Shown here piece after piece: positions 43,584-54,069 of a stretch of 64,000 bases of DNA; within the stretch, counting starts at the first letter, position 1, and each line of letters starts with the position of its first letter. Below the pieces are notes generated by a model, which saw only the letters and a list, made by a program, of their open reading frames with translations, made no database searches and was not told where the DNA came from. A program made the translations under genes and the position numbers. Origin of the DNA: Phaseolibacter flectens ATCC 12775 (GTDB taxonomy: Bacteria; Pseudomonadota; Gammaproteobacteria; Enterobacterales; Enterobacteriaceae); assembly GCF_000518745.1 (NCBI RefSeq), contig NZ_KI912487.1:225242-289241 (forward strand), in the 5' to 3' direction.

Positions 43584-45527
43584 ATGCGCAGTGTCACCCT
43601 TTTTTATCGCCTCTTACTTATTTTAGGTATCCTGTGCACGCTGTTACTGACCCTCAATATCCAACACAGCTTAACGAGCAGTTCACTTGCTGGTCAACCT
43701 GCCGATCAGACTGCGCATTTGTTGTTTTACTACAGCGTTATCCCGAGGGTGATCGTGGCAGTATTCGCGGGCTCATTACTGGGACTTGCCGGTTGGCTCA
43801 GCCAGATCCTGCTCCGTAATCCCCTCGCAGAACCGTCCACCTTAGGCATTGCCTCAGCCAGTCAATTGGGACTGACTGTTGCCAGTTTATTGCAATTATC
43901 TGTGAACTCCAGCGCCGGTCTTGCCATGAGCTTCGCCTTACTTACGGCCCTCTGTATCGCTCTATTGAGCCGACGGCAGGGAACCCGTCCCGTGAGCTTA
44001 CTGATTGCAGGCTTAGTGGTCAGTTTGTTCTGTTTTGCCTTACAAAATGGTTTGTTGTTGTTCAATCATGAACGTTTACAGCATATTTTTATCTGGAGCA
44101 GTGGTGATCTGACACAAAATGATTGGACCGTGGTCAAGGCGCTGTGGCCCGTCGTCCTGATTGCCGCACTTCTGTTGCGTTTACTGGCAAGACCGCTGAG
44201 TCTCCTTCTATTACCTGATACCATGATCAATAGCCTAGGCGCTAAAAGTGATCGGATCCGTGTTTTCGGTTTATTACTGGTCGCGTGCCTTGCCGGATGG
44301 TGTGTCATCCAAGTGGGGATTTTGGGATTTATTGGTCTGTTAGCACCCCAATATTGCCGATTGCTGACTCGACTAAACTTTTCTGTTCGGCTAGGGCTTA
44401 TCATGCTGAGTGGTGGGTTGATTACGCTGTTATTTGATCAAATGGCTGTACTGGCGAGCTATTATCACTGGCAATTGACTGCCGGCCAACTCAGCTCGTT
44501 GTGTGGTATTATTTTCATGCTATTCATTATTCAACGAATAAGAATCATTAGCCTACCAACCGAAGAGGGACACGACCAACCTGAACGTGCTCGCCAAGCA
44601 TGGCAACTCTACCTGCTCATTGTTATCGCAGGTGGCAGCGCACTCAGTCTCAGTTCGATGACCCCTTTATCGGGTCACTGGCAATTCAGTTGGGCCGACC
44701 CGTTCAATTTACGCTGGCCAAGATTGATGTTAACCCTCAGTTGCGGTGCGTTATTAGCCATGTCAGGCATTTTTCTGCAAAGAATGACAGGTAACCCGCT
44801 CGCTAGCCCAGAGGTGCTGGGGATTAACAGTGGTGCAGCCTGTGGCATTGTCATGCTGCTATTGTGCTTTCCTTTTGCAGGTAGCGCCTTACAGGTGATC
44901 GCGGCCATAATAGGCGCGCTGGTTAGCCTCACGGTGATTTGCCTTGTCAGTTTTTTTGCTGGTAATGAACCTAACCGGATCTTATTAGCCGGCAGTGCAT
45001 TAAGTGCCTTATCTGGCGCGGTAATGTCCATTTTATTGGTGAGTGGTATGCCTGAAGCGAGTCAAATTGTGAGTTGGTTATCTGGCTCAGCTTGGCAGGC
45101 CAGCGCGAGTCGTGCAAAAACGGGTTTCGTGGCTCTTTGTGTAGGGCTCCCCTTCTCTTTACTACTGCATCGCTGGTTACTTATCCTCAATTTAGGGCCG
45201 GTGATCGCCCAATCATTGGGTTTATCTCGTCAACGCAGTCAGTTTTGTTTATTACTGTGGTGCGCGATACTCAGTGCTTTCGCCACGTTATTACTCGGCC
45301 CCATGAGTTTTGTTGGCTTACTCGCACCTCAAATTGTCAAAAAATTTGGTGTCACCCGCCCGATCCCATTACTTTGCAACACAGCCCTACTGGGAGGGGT
45401 ATTAATGGTATTGGCTGATAGCCTAGGTCGAATAATTGTTTGGCCTTTTCAGATCCCTGCCGGCATTATGGCCGTATTAATGGGCACGCCGCTCTTTCTG
45501 TGGATTTTGCTACGTAAGGCCGGATAA
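43584..45527 (+). CDS. fhuB: Ferric hydroxamate permease FhuB (fused double-length)
   Basis: This 647-residue membrane protein is made of two FecCD-type permease halves in one chain (about 1-320 and 335-647), which is typical of FhuB (E. coli 660 aa). Each half has the conserved blocks VFAGSLLGLAGWLSQILLRN / LSCGALLAMSGIFLQRMTGN and the GFIGLLAPQ / SFVGLLAPQ motif. It starts 1 nt after the fhuD stop and completes the FhuCDB importer needed for aerobactin. Confidence 0.94.
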   Translation: MRSVTLFYRLLLILGILCTLLLTLNIQHSLTSSSLAGQPADQTAHLLFYYSVIPRVIVAVFAGSLLGLAGWLSQILLRNPLAEPSTLGIASASQLGLTVASLLQLSVNSSAGLAMSFALLTALCIALLSRRQGTRPVSLLIAGLVVSLFCFALQNGLLLFNHERLQHIFIWSSGDLTQNDWTVVKALWPVVLIAALLLRLLARPLSLLLLPDTMINSLGAKSDRIRVFGLLLVACLAGWCVIQVGILGFIGLLAPQYCRLLTRLNFSVRLGLIMLSGGLITLLFDQMAVLASYYHWQLTAGQLSSLCGIIFMLFIIQRIRIISLPTEEGHDQPERARQAWQLYLLIVIAGGSALSLSSMTPLSGHWQFSWADPFNLRWPRLMLTLSCGALLAMSGIFLQRMTGNPLASPEVLGINSGAACGIVMLLLCFPFAGSALQVIAAIIGALVSLTVICLVSFFAGNEPNRILLAGSALSALSGAVMSILLVSGMPEASQIVSWLSGSAWQASASRAKTGFVALCVGLPFSLLLHRWLLILNLGPVIAQSLGLSRQRSQFCLLLWCAILSAFATLLLGPMSFVGLLAPQIVKKFGVTRPIPLLCNTALLGGVLMVLADSLGRIIVWPFQIPAGIMAVLMGTPLFLWILLRKAG

Positions 45528-45542
45528 AAGATTGATGGCAAT

Positions 45543-45567
45543 TCACTCTAAAATGAGTGATATTTTA
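45543..45567 (+). terminator. Weak terminator after fhuB
   Basis: TCACTC (45543-45548) pairs with GAGTGA (45555-45560) around TAAAAT, followed by the T-rich TATTTTATT. The 340 bp on to mqo is AT-rich and holds no gene. Confidence 0.55.
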
Positions 45568-45906
45568 TTCATGTCTTTAATAAGCAAATTTATTAAATAT
45601 TAACCATTCTTTGACCTTTATATTTATATTGCTATATAGATAAAGGTTATTGGTTGCTTTATCGCTAAAATATAATTTTTCATACGGGATAATCGGTATT
45701 TATTACTACGGAACAGGTGAAATCAACGTTGATTTAAAGGTGTTAAAATCATCAATAAAACTAATGTATACAAGATATTAGCCACCCTACACTTTGATGC
45801 AAAAATGTAAATTTTAGGTTTTTCATGCAAAAAGTATTAACAATTAATTTTCACTTGTATAAACTAATGACACGCATAAATTTAATCAGGCTTTCATTTT
45901 TTTATT

Positions 45907-47547
45907 ATGATCAGTATTAAAAAAACTGTCTTCAGTTTATCTCTTATTACGCTCGCATCTTTTCAAAGTTACGCGACTGACAAAACAGAAAATACCGATG
46001 TGTTGTTGATTGGTGGTGGAATTATGAGTGCCTCATTAGGCACTTGGCTACATGATTTACAACCTGACTGGAAACAAACCATGGTTGAACGTCTGGATGG
46101 CGTCGCCAAAGAATCATCTAACGGTTGGAATAACGCGGGAACGGGTCACTCAGCGAATATGGAGCTGAATTACACCCCACAACGTAAAGATGGTTCCATT
46201 GATTTCTCTAAGGCACTGGAAATTAACGAGTCATTCATGATTTCTCGCCAATTTTGGGCCTCACAAGTCAAAGACGGGGTATTAAATCATCCCCGCAGTT
46301 TCATTAATTCCACCCCACACATGAGTTTTGTCTGGGGTGATAAAAATGTTGACTATTTGACCAAGCGCTACAAAGCATTGCAGCAAACCACCCTGTTCCA
46401 AGGCATGAAATTCAGTACTGATCAAAATCAAATCAAACAGTGGGCACCCTTAATTATCGAAGGTCGAGATCCTTCTCAAAAAGTTGCCGCAACGTGGACA
46501 CCATCAGGCACCGATGTTAATTATGGTGAAATTACCCGTCAATTAGTGGCAAGCCTACAAAAAGATCAAAGATTCCATCTTGAGTTATCTACCGAAGTCA
46601 CTCAGTTTAAGCGTAATGCAGATAATGGCTGGCAGGTAACAGTCAGTGATGTGAAAACCGGTCAACAGCATCAAATTCATGCCCGTTATGTCTTTATTGG
46701 TGCAGGCGGAGCGGCACTGAAACTCCTACAAAAAACAGGGATCCCTGAAGCCGATAATTACGGTGGTTTTCCGGTCGGGGGATCGTTCTTAGTCTCATCC
46801 AACCCAGATATCGCTTTACGCCATTCTGTTAAAGTCTATGGGCAAGCCTCCGTTGGCGCCCCTCCCATGTCGGTGCCACACATTGATACTCGTTATTTAG
46901 ATGGTAAGAAAGAAGTCCTATTTGGTCCTTTCGCGACCTTTTCTACCAAATACTTGAAACAAGGCTCTCTTTGGGATTTGTTCAGTGCCACAACCACCAG
47001 TAATATTATTCCAATGGCACATGTCGGAATGGATAATTTTGACCTGATCACCTATCTTATCGGTCAAGTGATGATGACCGATAAGGACAGGTTCAATGCC
47101 CTAAAAGAGTACTATCCCAACGCTCGCCCAGAAGACTGGAAATTGATCCAAGCGGGTCAGCGAGTGCAGATCGTCAAAAAAGATCCAAATAAAGGTGGCG
47201 TTCTTAAATTGGGTACTGAGATCGTGACGGATAAGCAGAAAACACTTGCTGCGCTGTTGGGTGCATCGCCGGGTGCCTCAACAGCGGCGCCAATTACACT
47301 CAATGTGATTGAACAGCTCTTCGCCGATAAAGTCAACACGCCTGAATGGCAGCAAAAAATTAAAAAAGTGGTGCCAAGCTACGGTCAGAAACTGAATGGT
47401 AACGTTGCGCTCACTCAGCAAGTTTGGGACAGCACGGCAGCCGCTTTACAACTGACCAAGCCTCCCGTTATTACTCAGGTTAATCCGGTAATACAGCCAG
47501 AAAAAGCCACAACAGACGTCAAAAGTCGTCCTGACTTAGCACTCTAG
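45907..47547 (+). CDS. mqo: Malate:quinone oxidoreductase
   Basis: This 546-residue FAD enzyme oxidises malate to oxaloacetate and passes electrons to quinone at the inner membrane. The FAD motif [15 protein letters not shown] follows a hydrophobic N-terminal segment, as in E. coli Mqo (548 aa). [40 protein letters not shown] and [14 protein letters not shown] are conserved. The last 40 codons are part of a tandem duplication. The start lacks a good ribosome site, but no better one is in frame. Confidence 0.95.
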   Translation: MISIKKTVFSLSLITLASFQSYATDKTENTDVLLIGGGIMSASLGTWLHDLQPDWKQTMVERLDGVAKESSNGWNNAGTGHSANMELNYTPQRKDGSIDFSKALEINESFMISRQFWASQVKDGVLNHPRSFINSTPHMSFVWGDKNVDYLTKRYKALQQTTLFQGMKFSTDQNQIKQWAPLIIEGRDPSQKVAATWTPSGTDVNYGEITRQLVASLQKDQRFHLELSTEVTQFKRNADNGWQVTVSDVKTGQQHQIHARYVFIGAGGAALKLLQKTGIPEADNYGGFPVGGSFLVSSNPDIALRHSVKVYGQASVGAPPMSVPHIDTRYLDGKKEVLFGPFATFSTKYLKQGSLWDLFSATTTSNIIPMAHVGMDNFDLITYLIGQVMMTDKDRFNALKEYYPNARPEDWKLIQAGQRVQIVKKDPNKGGVLKLGTEIVTDKQKTLAALLGASPGASTAAPITLNVIEQLFADKVNTPEWQQKIKKVVPSYGQKLNGNVALTQQVWDSTAAALQLTKPPVITQVNPVIQPEKATTDVKSRPDLAL

Positions 47548-47727
47548 AGTCCACAGGCCGTGCTAGCCAACCATCACGTTGGACAGCACGGCAGCCGCTT
47601 TACAACTGACCAAGCCTCCCGTTATTACTCAGGTTAATCCGGTAATACAGCCAGAAAAAGCCACAACAGACGTCAAAAGTCGTCCTGACTTAGCACGCTA
47701 GAGCCCACGCCGAGCTAGCCAATCATA
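47427..47727 (+). repeat. Tandem duplication (154-bp unit) of the mqo 3' end
   Basis: Bases 47427-47580 (last 40 mqo codons plus 33 bp) recur directly at 47581-47727. Over the coding part I see one mismatch (47543 T vs 47697 G); the tail part differs more and has a 2-bp deletion. The second copy lies outside the gene and is not translated in frame with mqo. A recent replication or recombination slip. Confidence 0.92.
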
Positions 47728-48768
47728 ACCCGGCACCGCACGTGCTTTCATGACTTCCATTGCTTCGCTGTCAATGTTTTGATATTTCCTTTATTACCCT
47801 CTTATTAAGTTAAAAAAACGTGATTTGCCTCATGATATTGAGCACCGTTAAAAGGCCAAACAACCTTAAGGTGGCTGTCCATCTGGCGTATTGCTCAACC
47901 GTCAGTGCGGCTGTAACACAGCGATGACCGCTTTTTTGATCGATGTGATAGGATCATGATGGCTTGAATACGATGCTGATCTGCCTGCTTGATTGACACG
48001 GTGAGGCTTAATCAATTGCTGAGAGCAGACCTAACCTCCCCCTCATCAAATGAGGATCTGAGTTCATCGATGTCATTGCACTCTTGCATCATTAACGCCT
48101 GGTGTTGGTTTACATTAAGTTGGGATAACGGTTATCAGTACACAGACAGCTAAGCAACAATACACTGAATTTTGCGCATCATCATCCGAACTTACGCCAA
48201 TGAGTGCTGATTTTCCGTTACCTCAAGCGGTTTCTATGAATGACAAGAAATAGCTGATTTGAGTGAAAAGCGCGACAGTACATTTTTCACATTTGACTTC
48301 ATCTCTTGGTAAGACAATAAAAAGAAAGCTTTTTTTGCTGCCTGCCACCGTTATTCTGAAAGGAACATTTTCAATGATAGGCGATCATTGGGTGCCAATT
48401 CCGTGCTTCAATAGGCAGAACTTGATGCCAAACCAAGTTACCCCCCCGTCAGCTCATGATAGGGTGTCATACGTGGGTGAGTCACTCGCTACACTCAACC
48501 AAAGGCAAATCGTCTTAGGCACCTGTCACACTGCCACGTCCAATTGAGCGAAGGCGCTCGGGTTAACTTGCGATCACACAGGCTACCACCTTCACTGCTA
48601 TCACGCGGCTTATCTTTGACCTACACCCTGCTTGTTCCTGTGATCATTTCTCCACGATTTCGCTATGATAGACAATACCCTTATTTATTTTATTGATTAT
48701 ACTCTCAGTATCGAGATCTGAACTACGCTTATCATAGGATGAACGACTGAACCTGAAGAGGCGACATA
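47728..48768. other. One-kilobase stretch without a recognisable gene
   Basis: Between the mqo duplication and katA. There is one 94-codon frame (48263-48547) without ribosome site or family features. A small palindrome CCTCATCAAATGAGG lies at 48040-48054. The last 150 bp should hold the katA promoter; no clear OxyR site was seen. Confidence 0.45.
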
Positions 48769-50235
48769 ATGAGTAAAAATTCTCACCCGCTTTATACGAC
48801 CAATGATGCTGGCATCCGCGTCCCAGATAATGAACATTCCTTATCGGTGGGCCCTAATGGTCCATTGGTGCTTCATGATCACTATCTTATGGAACAAATG
48901 GCTAATTTTAACCGTGAACGGATCCCTGAACGCCAGCCGCACGCTAAAGGCAGTGGTGCATTTGGCTATTTTCAGGTTACTGATGACATTAGCCAGTATA
49001 CCTGCGCCGACGTCTTTCAACCTGGGGTAAAAACCGATGTTTTAGCCCGCTTCTCTGCCGTCGCGGGAGAGCGTGGTAGCCCTGATACTTGGCGCGACCC
49101 GCGTGGTTTTGCACTTAAGTTTTACACCACCGCCGGTAATTACGATATGGTGGGTAACAATACACCCGTATTTTTTATTCGCGATCCAATTAAATTTCAG
49201 CATTTTATTCGTTCGCAAAAAAGACGTGCTGATAATAACTTACGCGATAATGAGATGCAGTGGGATTTCTGGACGCTATCGCCTGAATCGGCACATCAAG
49301 TGACTTGGCTGATGGGTGATCGTGGTATTCCTAAAAGCTGGCGTTTTATGAATGGTTATTCAAGCCATACTTATCTGTGGGTGAGTGCTCAAGGTGAAAA
49401 ATTTTGGGTCAAATACCATTTCAAATCTCAGCAAGGCGTCGACTACCTCACTCAACAACAAGCCGACCAATTAGCGGGGGAAGATAGCGATTACCACGTG
49501 AGAGATTTATTTAATGCCATTAACCAACAGGATTATCCACGTTGGACTTTATCTGTGCAAGTGATGCCGTTTGCTGACGCCGACAGTTACCGTTTCAACC
49601 CCTTCGACTTAACTAAAGTCTGGCCACATAAAGACTACCCACTGATTCAGGTTGGTGAATTAGTGTTAGATCGTAATCCGGTCGATAATCATACACAAAT
49701 TGAACAAGCGGCCTTCTCGCCATCAAATCTGGTGCCTGGTATTGGCCTCAGTCCTGATAAAATGTTACTGGCTCGTGTGATATCCTATCCCGATGCCCAT
49801 CGGGCAAGACTAGGAGTCAATTACCAGCAAATTCCCGTCAATACTCCACGTTGCCCAGTGCATAATTATAATCGTGGCGGTGCAATGCGGATGGAAAATG
49901 CACCCGATCCTGTCTACGCCCCCAACAGTAAAGGCGGCTCCATCGCCGCCCCCCATACGCCAGGACTTGAACCCTCTTTTCATGCTGAGGGAGAGCTATT
50001 ACGCGCCCCTTATACCCTGCATGCGGAAGATGATGATTATTCTCAAGCTCGGGCTTTAATCAATCAAGTGATGGATGATGCGGCACGACAACGGTTAGTC
50101 GACAATGTTGTGGGTCATGTGTTAAAAGGTGTCGAAGAGCCTGTTTTAAGTCGTGTTTTTGAGTATTGGCACAATATTGATCAGGCCATCGGTGAGCGTA
50201 TCCGTAAAACAGTCACCGAACAGCGAAAAAAATAG
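48769..50235 (+). CDS. katA: Monofunctional heme catalase (small-subunit, clade 3)
   Basis: This 488-residue catalase decomposes hydrogen peroxide. The catalytic His lies in RERIPERQPHAKGSGAFG, the active-site Asn in MVGNNTPVFFIRDP, and the proximal heme Tyr in RVISYPDAHRARLG. The NADPH-binding region and the C-terminal helices are complete. It resembles Proteus-type KatA rather than E. coli KatE or KatG. Single gene with an AGAGG site, followed by a strong hairpin. Confidence 0.94.
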   Translation: MSKNSHPLYTTNDAGIRVPDNEHSLSVGPNGPLVLHDHYLMEQMANFNRERIPERQPHAKGSGAFGYFQVTDDISQYTCADVFQPGVKTDVLARFSAVAGERGSPDTWRDPRGFALKFYTTAGNYDMVGNNTPVFFIRDPIKFQHFIRSQKRRADNNLRDNEMQWDFWTLSPESAHQVTWLMGDRGIPKSWRFMNGYSSHTYLWVSAQGEKFWVKYHFKSQQGVDYLTQQQADQLAGEDSDYHVRDLFNAINQQDYPRWTLSVQVMPFADADSYRFNPFDLTKVWPHKDYPLIQVGELVLDRNPVDNHTQIEQAAFSPSNLVPGIGLSPDKMLLARVISYPDAHRARLGVNYQQIPVNTPRCPVHNYNRGGAMRMENAPDPVYAPNSKGGSIAAPHTPGLEPSFHAEGELLRAPYTLHAEDDDYSQARALINQVMDDAARQRLVDNVVGHVLKGVEEPVLSRVFEYWHNIDQAIGERIRKTVTEQRKK

Positions 50236-50277
50236 TCAATATTAGCCCCTGCTTTATCTGATGACGAAGGTCGCTAC

Positions 50278-50309
50278 GCCCCCGTGATTTTTTCTCTCAG
50301 CACGGGGGC
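50278..50309 (+). terminator. Strong hairpin after katA
   Basis: GCCCCCGTG (50278-50286) and CACGGGGGC (50301-50309) form a perfect 9-bp GC-rich stem with a 14-nt loop. A T-rich stretch comes 15-25 bp later. Confidence 0.7.
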
Positions 50310-50349
50310 ATTCGGATCCTTATTATTTTTTATCCTTTGTGCCGTAAAA

Positions 50350-50590
50350 CCCCGTCCTTTGGTCGGGGATATCAGGCACAGTGTTAAACTAACTGGGTGT
50401 TTCTATTGCTCAATGTATTGTCTGATGATAGATATCGGCGCACCGCCGCAACTACCTGCAAAATCGCTAGGCATCCAAAGCACACCGTTGTAATAATAGC
50501 GATGGGCTATATCGGGGCGGTCACGTCGAAGCAATCTGCTTGCAACACCTTTAAGGCTGTTGATGAGATCCTCATGGGTGTGGCACCGTC
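50350..50590 (-). mobile_element. IS200/IS605-family remnant: TnpA C-terminus and end hairpin
   Basis: The minus strand (about 50575 to the stop at 50403) encodes HTHEDLINSLKGVASRLLRR, then LWMPSDFAGSCGGAPISII and RQYIEQ. This is the C-terminus of an IS200/IS605 Y1 transposase with the GSCGGAPI block. Just beyond it the hairpin CCCCG-TCC-TTT-GGT-CGGGG (50350-50368), with its unpaired T, is typical of the subterminal hairpin of these elements. The HUH catalytic part and the other end are missing, so it is immobile. Confidence 0.82.
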
Positions 50591-51120
50591 ATCCAGACAT
50601 TTTTATTTATCCCCCTTCCGTTCTAGCCAAAAATCAGATTTCTTTGTGAAAAAATTGGCAGGCTGGTTTGGTCTAGTCGATGTTAAGGGGGGATTGGGAT
50701 TGCCTTGCTGCGGGTATGAACGCTTGTTAGCGTAATGGGTATCAGATCATAATCTAAATAAAAAGCGAAACGAAAGCTAAAAGTTTAATGGTATAAACGG
50801 GAGCAAGATCGTTTTGTTATGTTGCCATCACACTGTCAGTACCAACAAACTTTCGTCAGGGCACAACTTAGGACACCCTGTACACTTGGCATCTGTCGCC
50901 TTTCTCGACATCGACAAATGGCGGTAGAGGACAACCTGCTCGAGTTATTAGAACAAACTCTTTCGCCTGGTTTCACCCTTCGCGTCAGCAATACATCGAT
51001 ATCCGGCCTCAATGATAAGAGGGGCATGGCCACTACCTCAAGTAATTAGGGATCAGATCCCCCTCTCCCCTAAATGTCATCCGCAGAAAACCGGACTCAA
51101 GGTTCCATTAAGCGCGTATA
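50591..51120. other. Decayed stretch next to the IS remnant
   Basis: About 530 bp. A 76-codon plus-strand frame (50819-51049) is open but has no ribosome site and no familiar motif. Nothing else is recognised. Confidence 0.4.
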
Positions 51121-52041
51121 TCAGTGCGAGTCGGAGACGAGCAGACGCCGGCCCAGTTTGCGTTCTAATTGTCGTAATGGCGATTGATCAGGATCCAACA
51201 TGTCATCAACCGATAATAAAAAGGTTTGCTCCAACATAAACTGTCCTGACATTGCTGCATGGGGGGTTTGGTCTGAATAACAGATCCAGCTGCTGCTTGG
51301 TGGAAAGCGTAATACTAATTGACGGCCTGTTTGCTGATAGTGTTGACTGGCTTTCATCGCATCATGCAATCCAAGCATTAAGTGATCATAATGGGTTCGC
51401 AAACTTTTTGTGATCCCTACCCGATGTAATAATTTGCAAAAATGAGGATGGTATTTCCTACATTCAGGCAGAAAACGATCAGCAATATCAGAAAAATTTT
51501 CACCCACTCGCCAGACACGATCTTCACCTAACGGATTAATATTGGTAAAGATACGCAATATACGCTGTCCTTGGATAGGACGAGAGGGAAAGGCATCCAC
51601 ATGTAAGCGGCTGTCATCCTTACGCCATGAGTTCTTGTTACCCCAGCTGCTTACCGGATGCAAGCGCAGCGTATTCATTGGCGTATGTAGGGCTTGCTGA
51701 TAATGGGGCAGTAAATTCGCGACAAGAGAATTGGCAGCCTGATAGTAACGCGCCATCAGGCCGGCAATGACCGCTTTATCATGATCACTGGCTACCCCCA
51801 CTAACTTAGCCTGACTCGCGCGATAACTGATATTTTTTCTGCCCGGCTGAACGACATTTTCGTTGAGCCGTAAGGATTCTTCAGCCGTCAGTTTAAAATC
51901 TAACTCCGGTAAATACAGGACTTTCCCTTGCTCCAGTCCAGATATTGCCTCCTCACAAGTCAATGCCTGCTGAGCTTGATCCCAGCGTTGCTGGAATACC
52001 GTAATAACGGCATCAGCGGTCTGTATCGAATTATCAGCCAT
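51121..52041 (-). CDS. kdoO: Kdo 3-hydroxylase (Fe(II)/2-oxoglutarate dioxygenase)
   Basis: This 306-residue protein matches the KdoO family, which hydroxylates the outer Kdo of lipopolysaccharide to Ko in Yersinia and Burkholderia. The iron-binding HVD lies in SRLHVDAFPSRPIQGQRILR, followed by FTNINPLGEDRVWRVGE; the distal His is in DQTPHAAMSGQ. GGAGCCATT precedes the start. The modification alters charge and stability of the LPS core, which could affect peptide resistance together with Sap. Confidence 0.9.
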   Translation of the reverse strand: MADNSIQTADAVITVFQQRWDQAQQALTCEEAISGLEQGKVLYLPELDFKLTAEESLRLNENVVQPGRKNISYRASQAKLVGVASDHDKAVIAGLMARYYQAANSLVANLLPHYQQALHTPMNTLRLHPVSSWGNKNSWRKDDSRLHVDAFPSRPIQGQRILRIFTNINPLGEDRVWRVGENFSDIADRFLPECRKYHPHFCKLLHRVGITKSLRTHYDHLMLGLHDAMKASQHYQQTGRQLVLRFPPSSSWICYSDQTPHAAMSGQFMLEQTFLLSVDDMLDPDQSPLRQLERKLGRRLLVSDSH

Positions 52042-52491
52042 AATGGCTCCATGGGCTTAAATAAGGGCACTTATGATACGACCAATTCCTTTCTGGAATA
52101 AAGTAAAATCTGGTCAAACCTTTTATAATTAGTATAAATAGTGGTTTCCAATCAAAAGGGAGAACTTCAGACTGGCCGTATAACACAACCTGAGCAGTCA
52201 GGTTATTCTCTTTCATTGTCCGTTTCTCCTCGGCGCATTCCTTTCCGTTCCCTTGCTGTTATTTGCAACAGAGAATCAGGTCGGCTTCATGACATTATCC
52301 GCGCTGAAGGATTCAGCATAATAAAGCCACTGTACCGCCTGTTGCTCATGATGATCCGCTAAGCCGTCTGTGCGGCAGCCACGGTAAAGCTTAACCTTTG
52401 ATGCGTTCACCGGCAGACAGAATGGCAGCATTACCTCATTGTTGCTATAGTGACCTTAATAGTTTACCCATGAATTATAAAGGAATTATCG
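52042..52491. other. Intergenic region between kdoO and nfsB
   Basis: About 450 bp between divergent genes. The frames are short and I recognise no gene or operator here. Confidence 0.4.
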
Positions 52492-53136
52492 ATGGATATT
52501 GTTGACATTGCAAAGACACGCTATACCAGTAAAGCCTATGATGCCCAACGCACACTGACCACAGAACAGCAAAACGCCATTATTGAATTATTACGTAACA
52601 GTCCATCTTCATTGAATCTACAACCTTGGCATTTTCATATCATTCGCAGTGAAAGCGCGAAGCAAAAGATCTTACCTGCCATGTTCGAATTGAACAGTGC
52701 CAAAGTAAAAAGTGCACCTGAAATTATTGTTTTCTCTGCGCTCAATACCATGGATGACGAGCATTTCAGCCTTGTGACAGAAAAAGAATATCAGGATGGC
52801 CGCTATGCGGATCAGACATCAAAAGATAAAACTGACCAAGCCCGTCGTGGCTATTTGGCTAAAAATGGCGGAGATGCACAACAAATGCAGCGCTGGATGG
52901 AGCGCCAGATTTATATTGCTCTCGGCTTTTTACTGTTAGGTGCCCCCGCATTGGGGTTGGATGCAACACCGATTGAAGGTTTTGATCCTGCCGCCTTAGA
53001 TGAAATCCTTGATCTGAAATCGCAGAACTTGCACTCTGTGGTCGTTGCTGCCATCGGCTATCGCAGTGATGAAGATTTCAATGCCGACTTGCCTAAATCA
53101 CGGCTGACTCAAGACGATATTGTGACCGTGCTGTAA
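52492..53136 (+). CDS. nfsB: Oxygen-insensitive NAD(P)H nitroreductase, NfsB-like
   Basis: This 214-residue FMN nitroreductase has the N-terminal FMN phosphate-binding RYTSKAYDA, the SPSSLNLQPWHF motif, GFLLLGAPALGLDATPIEGFD and the C-terminal GYRSDEDFNADLPKSRL. It reduces nitroaromatics, quinones and dihydropteridine; its natural role is unclear. Size matches E. coli NfsB (217). AAAGGAATT precedes the start. A 9-bp hairpin (53153-53189) follows. Confidence 0.9.
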   Translation: MDIVDIAKTRYTSKAYDAQRTLTTEQQNAIIELLRNSPSSLNLQPWHFHIIRSESAKQKILPAMFELNSAKVKSAPEIIVFSALNTMDDEHFSLVTEKEYQDGRYADQTSKDKTDQARRGYLAKNGGDAQQMQRWMERQIYIALGFLLLGAPALGLDATPIEGFDPAALDEILDLKSQNLHSVVVAAIGYRSDEDFNADLPKSRLTQDDIVTVL

Positions 53137-53152
53137 ATTCAGCTCTCGCCAT

Positions 53153-53189
53153 TGACATCCGCTCAACCTGTATGCTGATACGGATGTCA
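53153..53189. terminator. Hairpin between nfsB and the DUF1460 gene
   Basis: TGACATCCG (53153-53161) and CGGATGTCA (53181-53189) are perfect inverted repeats with a 19-nt loop between two convergent genes. It has no T run; it may serve both directions. Confidence 0.45.
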
Positions 53190-53274
53190 TTGTCCTACTG
53201 GCAAGGAAGTAATAAACTTGGTGTTCTCTTACCTTACAGCGACGCGTTATAGAAAAATGTACCACAAACGCCAA

Positions 53275-54069
53275 TTAACGGATACGCAGTACCACTATGC
53301 CCGGCTTGTTTTTAATGTAGTCTGTCAACAAAACATCCGTCACTTTCATATTTTTCTTCAATGATGATGCATTGCGATACCAAACCTGTCCATTTTTGAT
53401 GATAGCAATCCCCACATGAGAAACGTCTAGCCCGTCAATTTTACTATAAATACCAATTAAATCACCATTGCGTAATTTTGCCAGTACCGGTGCCGTCACG
53501 GCTTCTGGCAGGATATAGTGTAGTGTTCTTGGCTGTACCTCAAGGCCAGAGATAAAGACCCCCCCATCGGCTTTGCGGTTCAGTTGCTTCTGTACTGTTT
53601 GATAATGTGAAGTGATCTGTGTGGTGATCGCATCGGCATTGACCGGGGCACTGGCATACCAGTCAGTAAAAAAGTGTTTACGATGCAGATAATCAACTTG
53701 GCTATTTTTGTATCTGACCGCAACCAATTTTTTTAAGAAGTCTTGGCGATCGCGTGATTCAGATAACGCCGCAACATAATCGAGGTACGTAAAACAATCC
53801 ACACCATGAAAATTTGCCACTAAGATTTCAGGTTGTTGATTGCCGCCTTTCAATGTATTGGCAACATAAGGCGTGCCTAAAAACTGTTGTGAAACTTCAG
53901 CCATAATCTGATTGCGAGGCTGTGATTGATGAGGTAAAACTTGCGTTTGGATAATATGATCAACGTTAGCCGCTGTTGCGGGATCCATCTCGGTCTGGTA
54001 GGACTGGCTGACTGTGCTACAACCGCTGATAACAAACGCCATCAAAGCAATGACTACTTTTTTTTTCAT
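53275..54069 (-). CDS. DUF1460 lipoprotein, NlpC/P60-like cell-wall hydrolase
   Basis: This 264-residue lipoprotein has lipobox ISGC at Cys17. The DUF1460 domain has the likely catalytic Cys in HGVDCFTYLDYVAALSES (about residue 92), GGVFISGLEVQPR and the His in LDVSHVGIAI. The family has a papain-like NlpC/P60 fold and includes N-acetylmuramyl-L-alanine amidases acting on muropeptides. AAAGGAAT precedes the start. Single gene. Confidence 0.85.
   Translation of the reverse strand: MKKKVVIALMAFVISGCSTVSQSYQTEMDPATAANVDHIIQTQVLPHQSQPRNQIMAEVSQQFLGTPYVANTLKGGNQQPEILVANFHGVDCFTYLDYVAALSESRDRQDFLKKLVAVRYKNSQVDYLHRKHFFTDWYASAPVNADAITTQITSHYQTVQKQLNRKADGGVFISGLEVQPRTLHYILPEAVTAPVLAKLRNGDLIGIYSKIDGLDVSHVGIAIIKNGQVWYRNASSLKKNMKVTDVLLTDYIKNKPGIVVLRIR

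Noticed and set aside
48263..48547. 94-codon plus-strand frame before katA
   Set aside because: Composition not protein-like, no ribosome site, no family.
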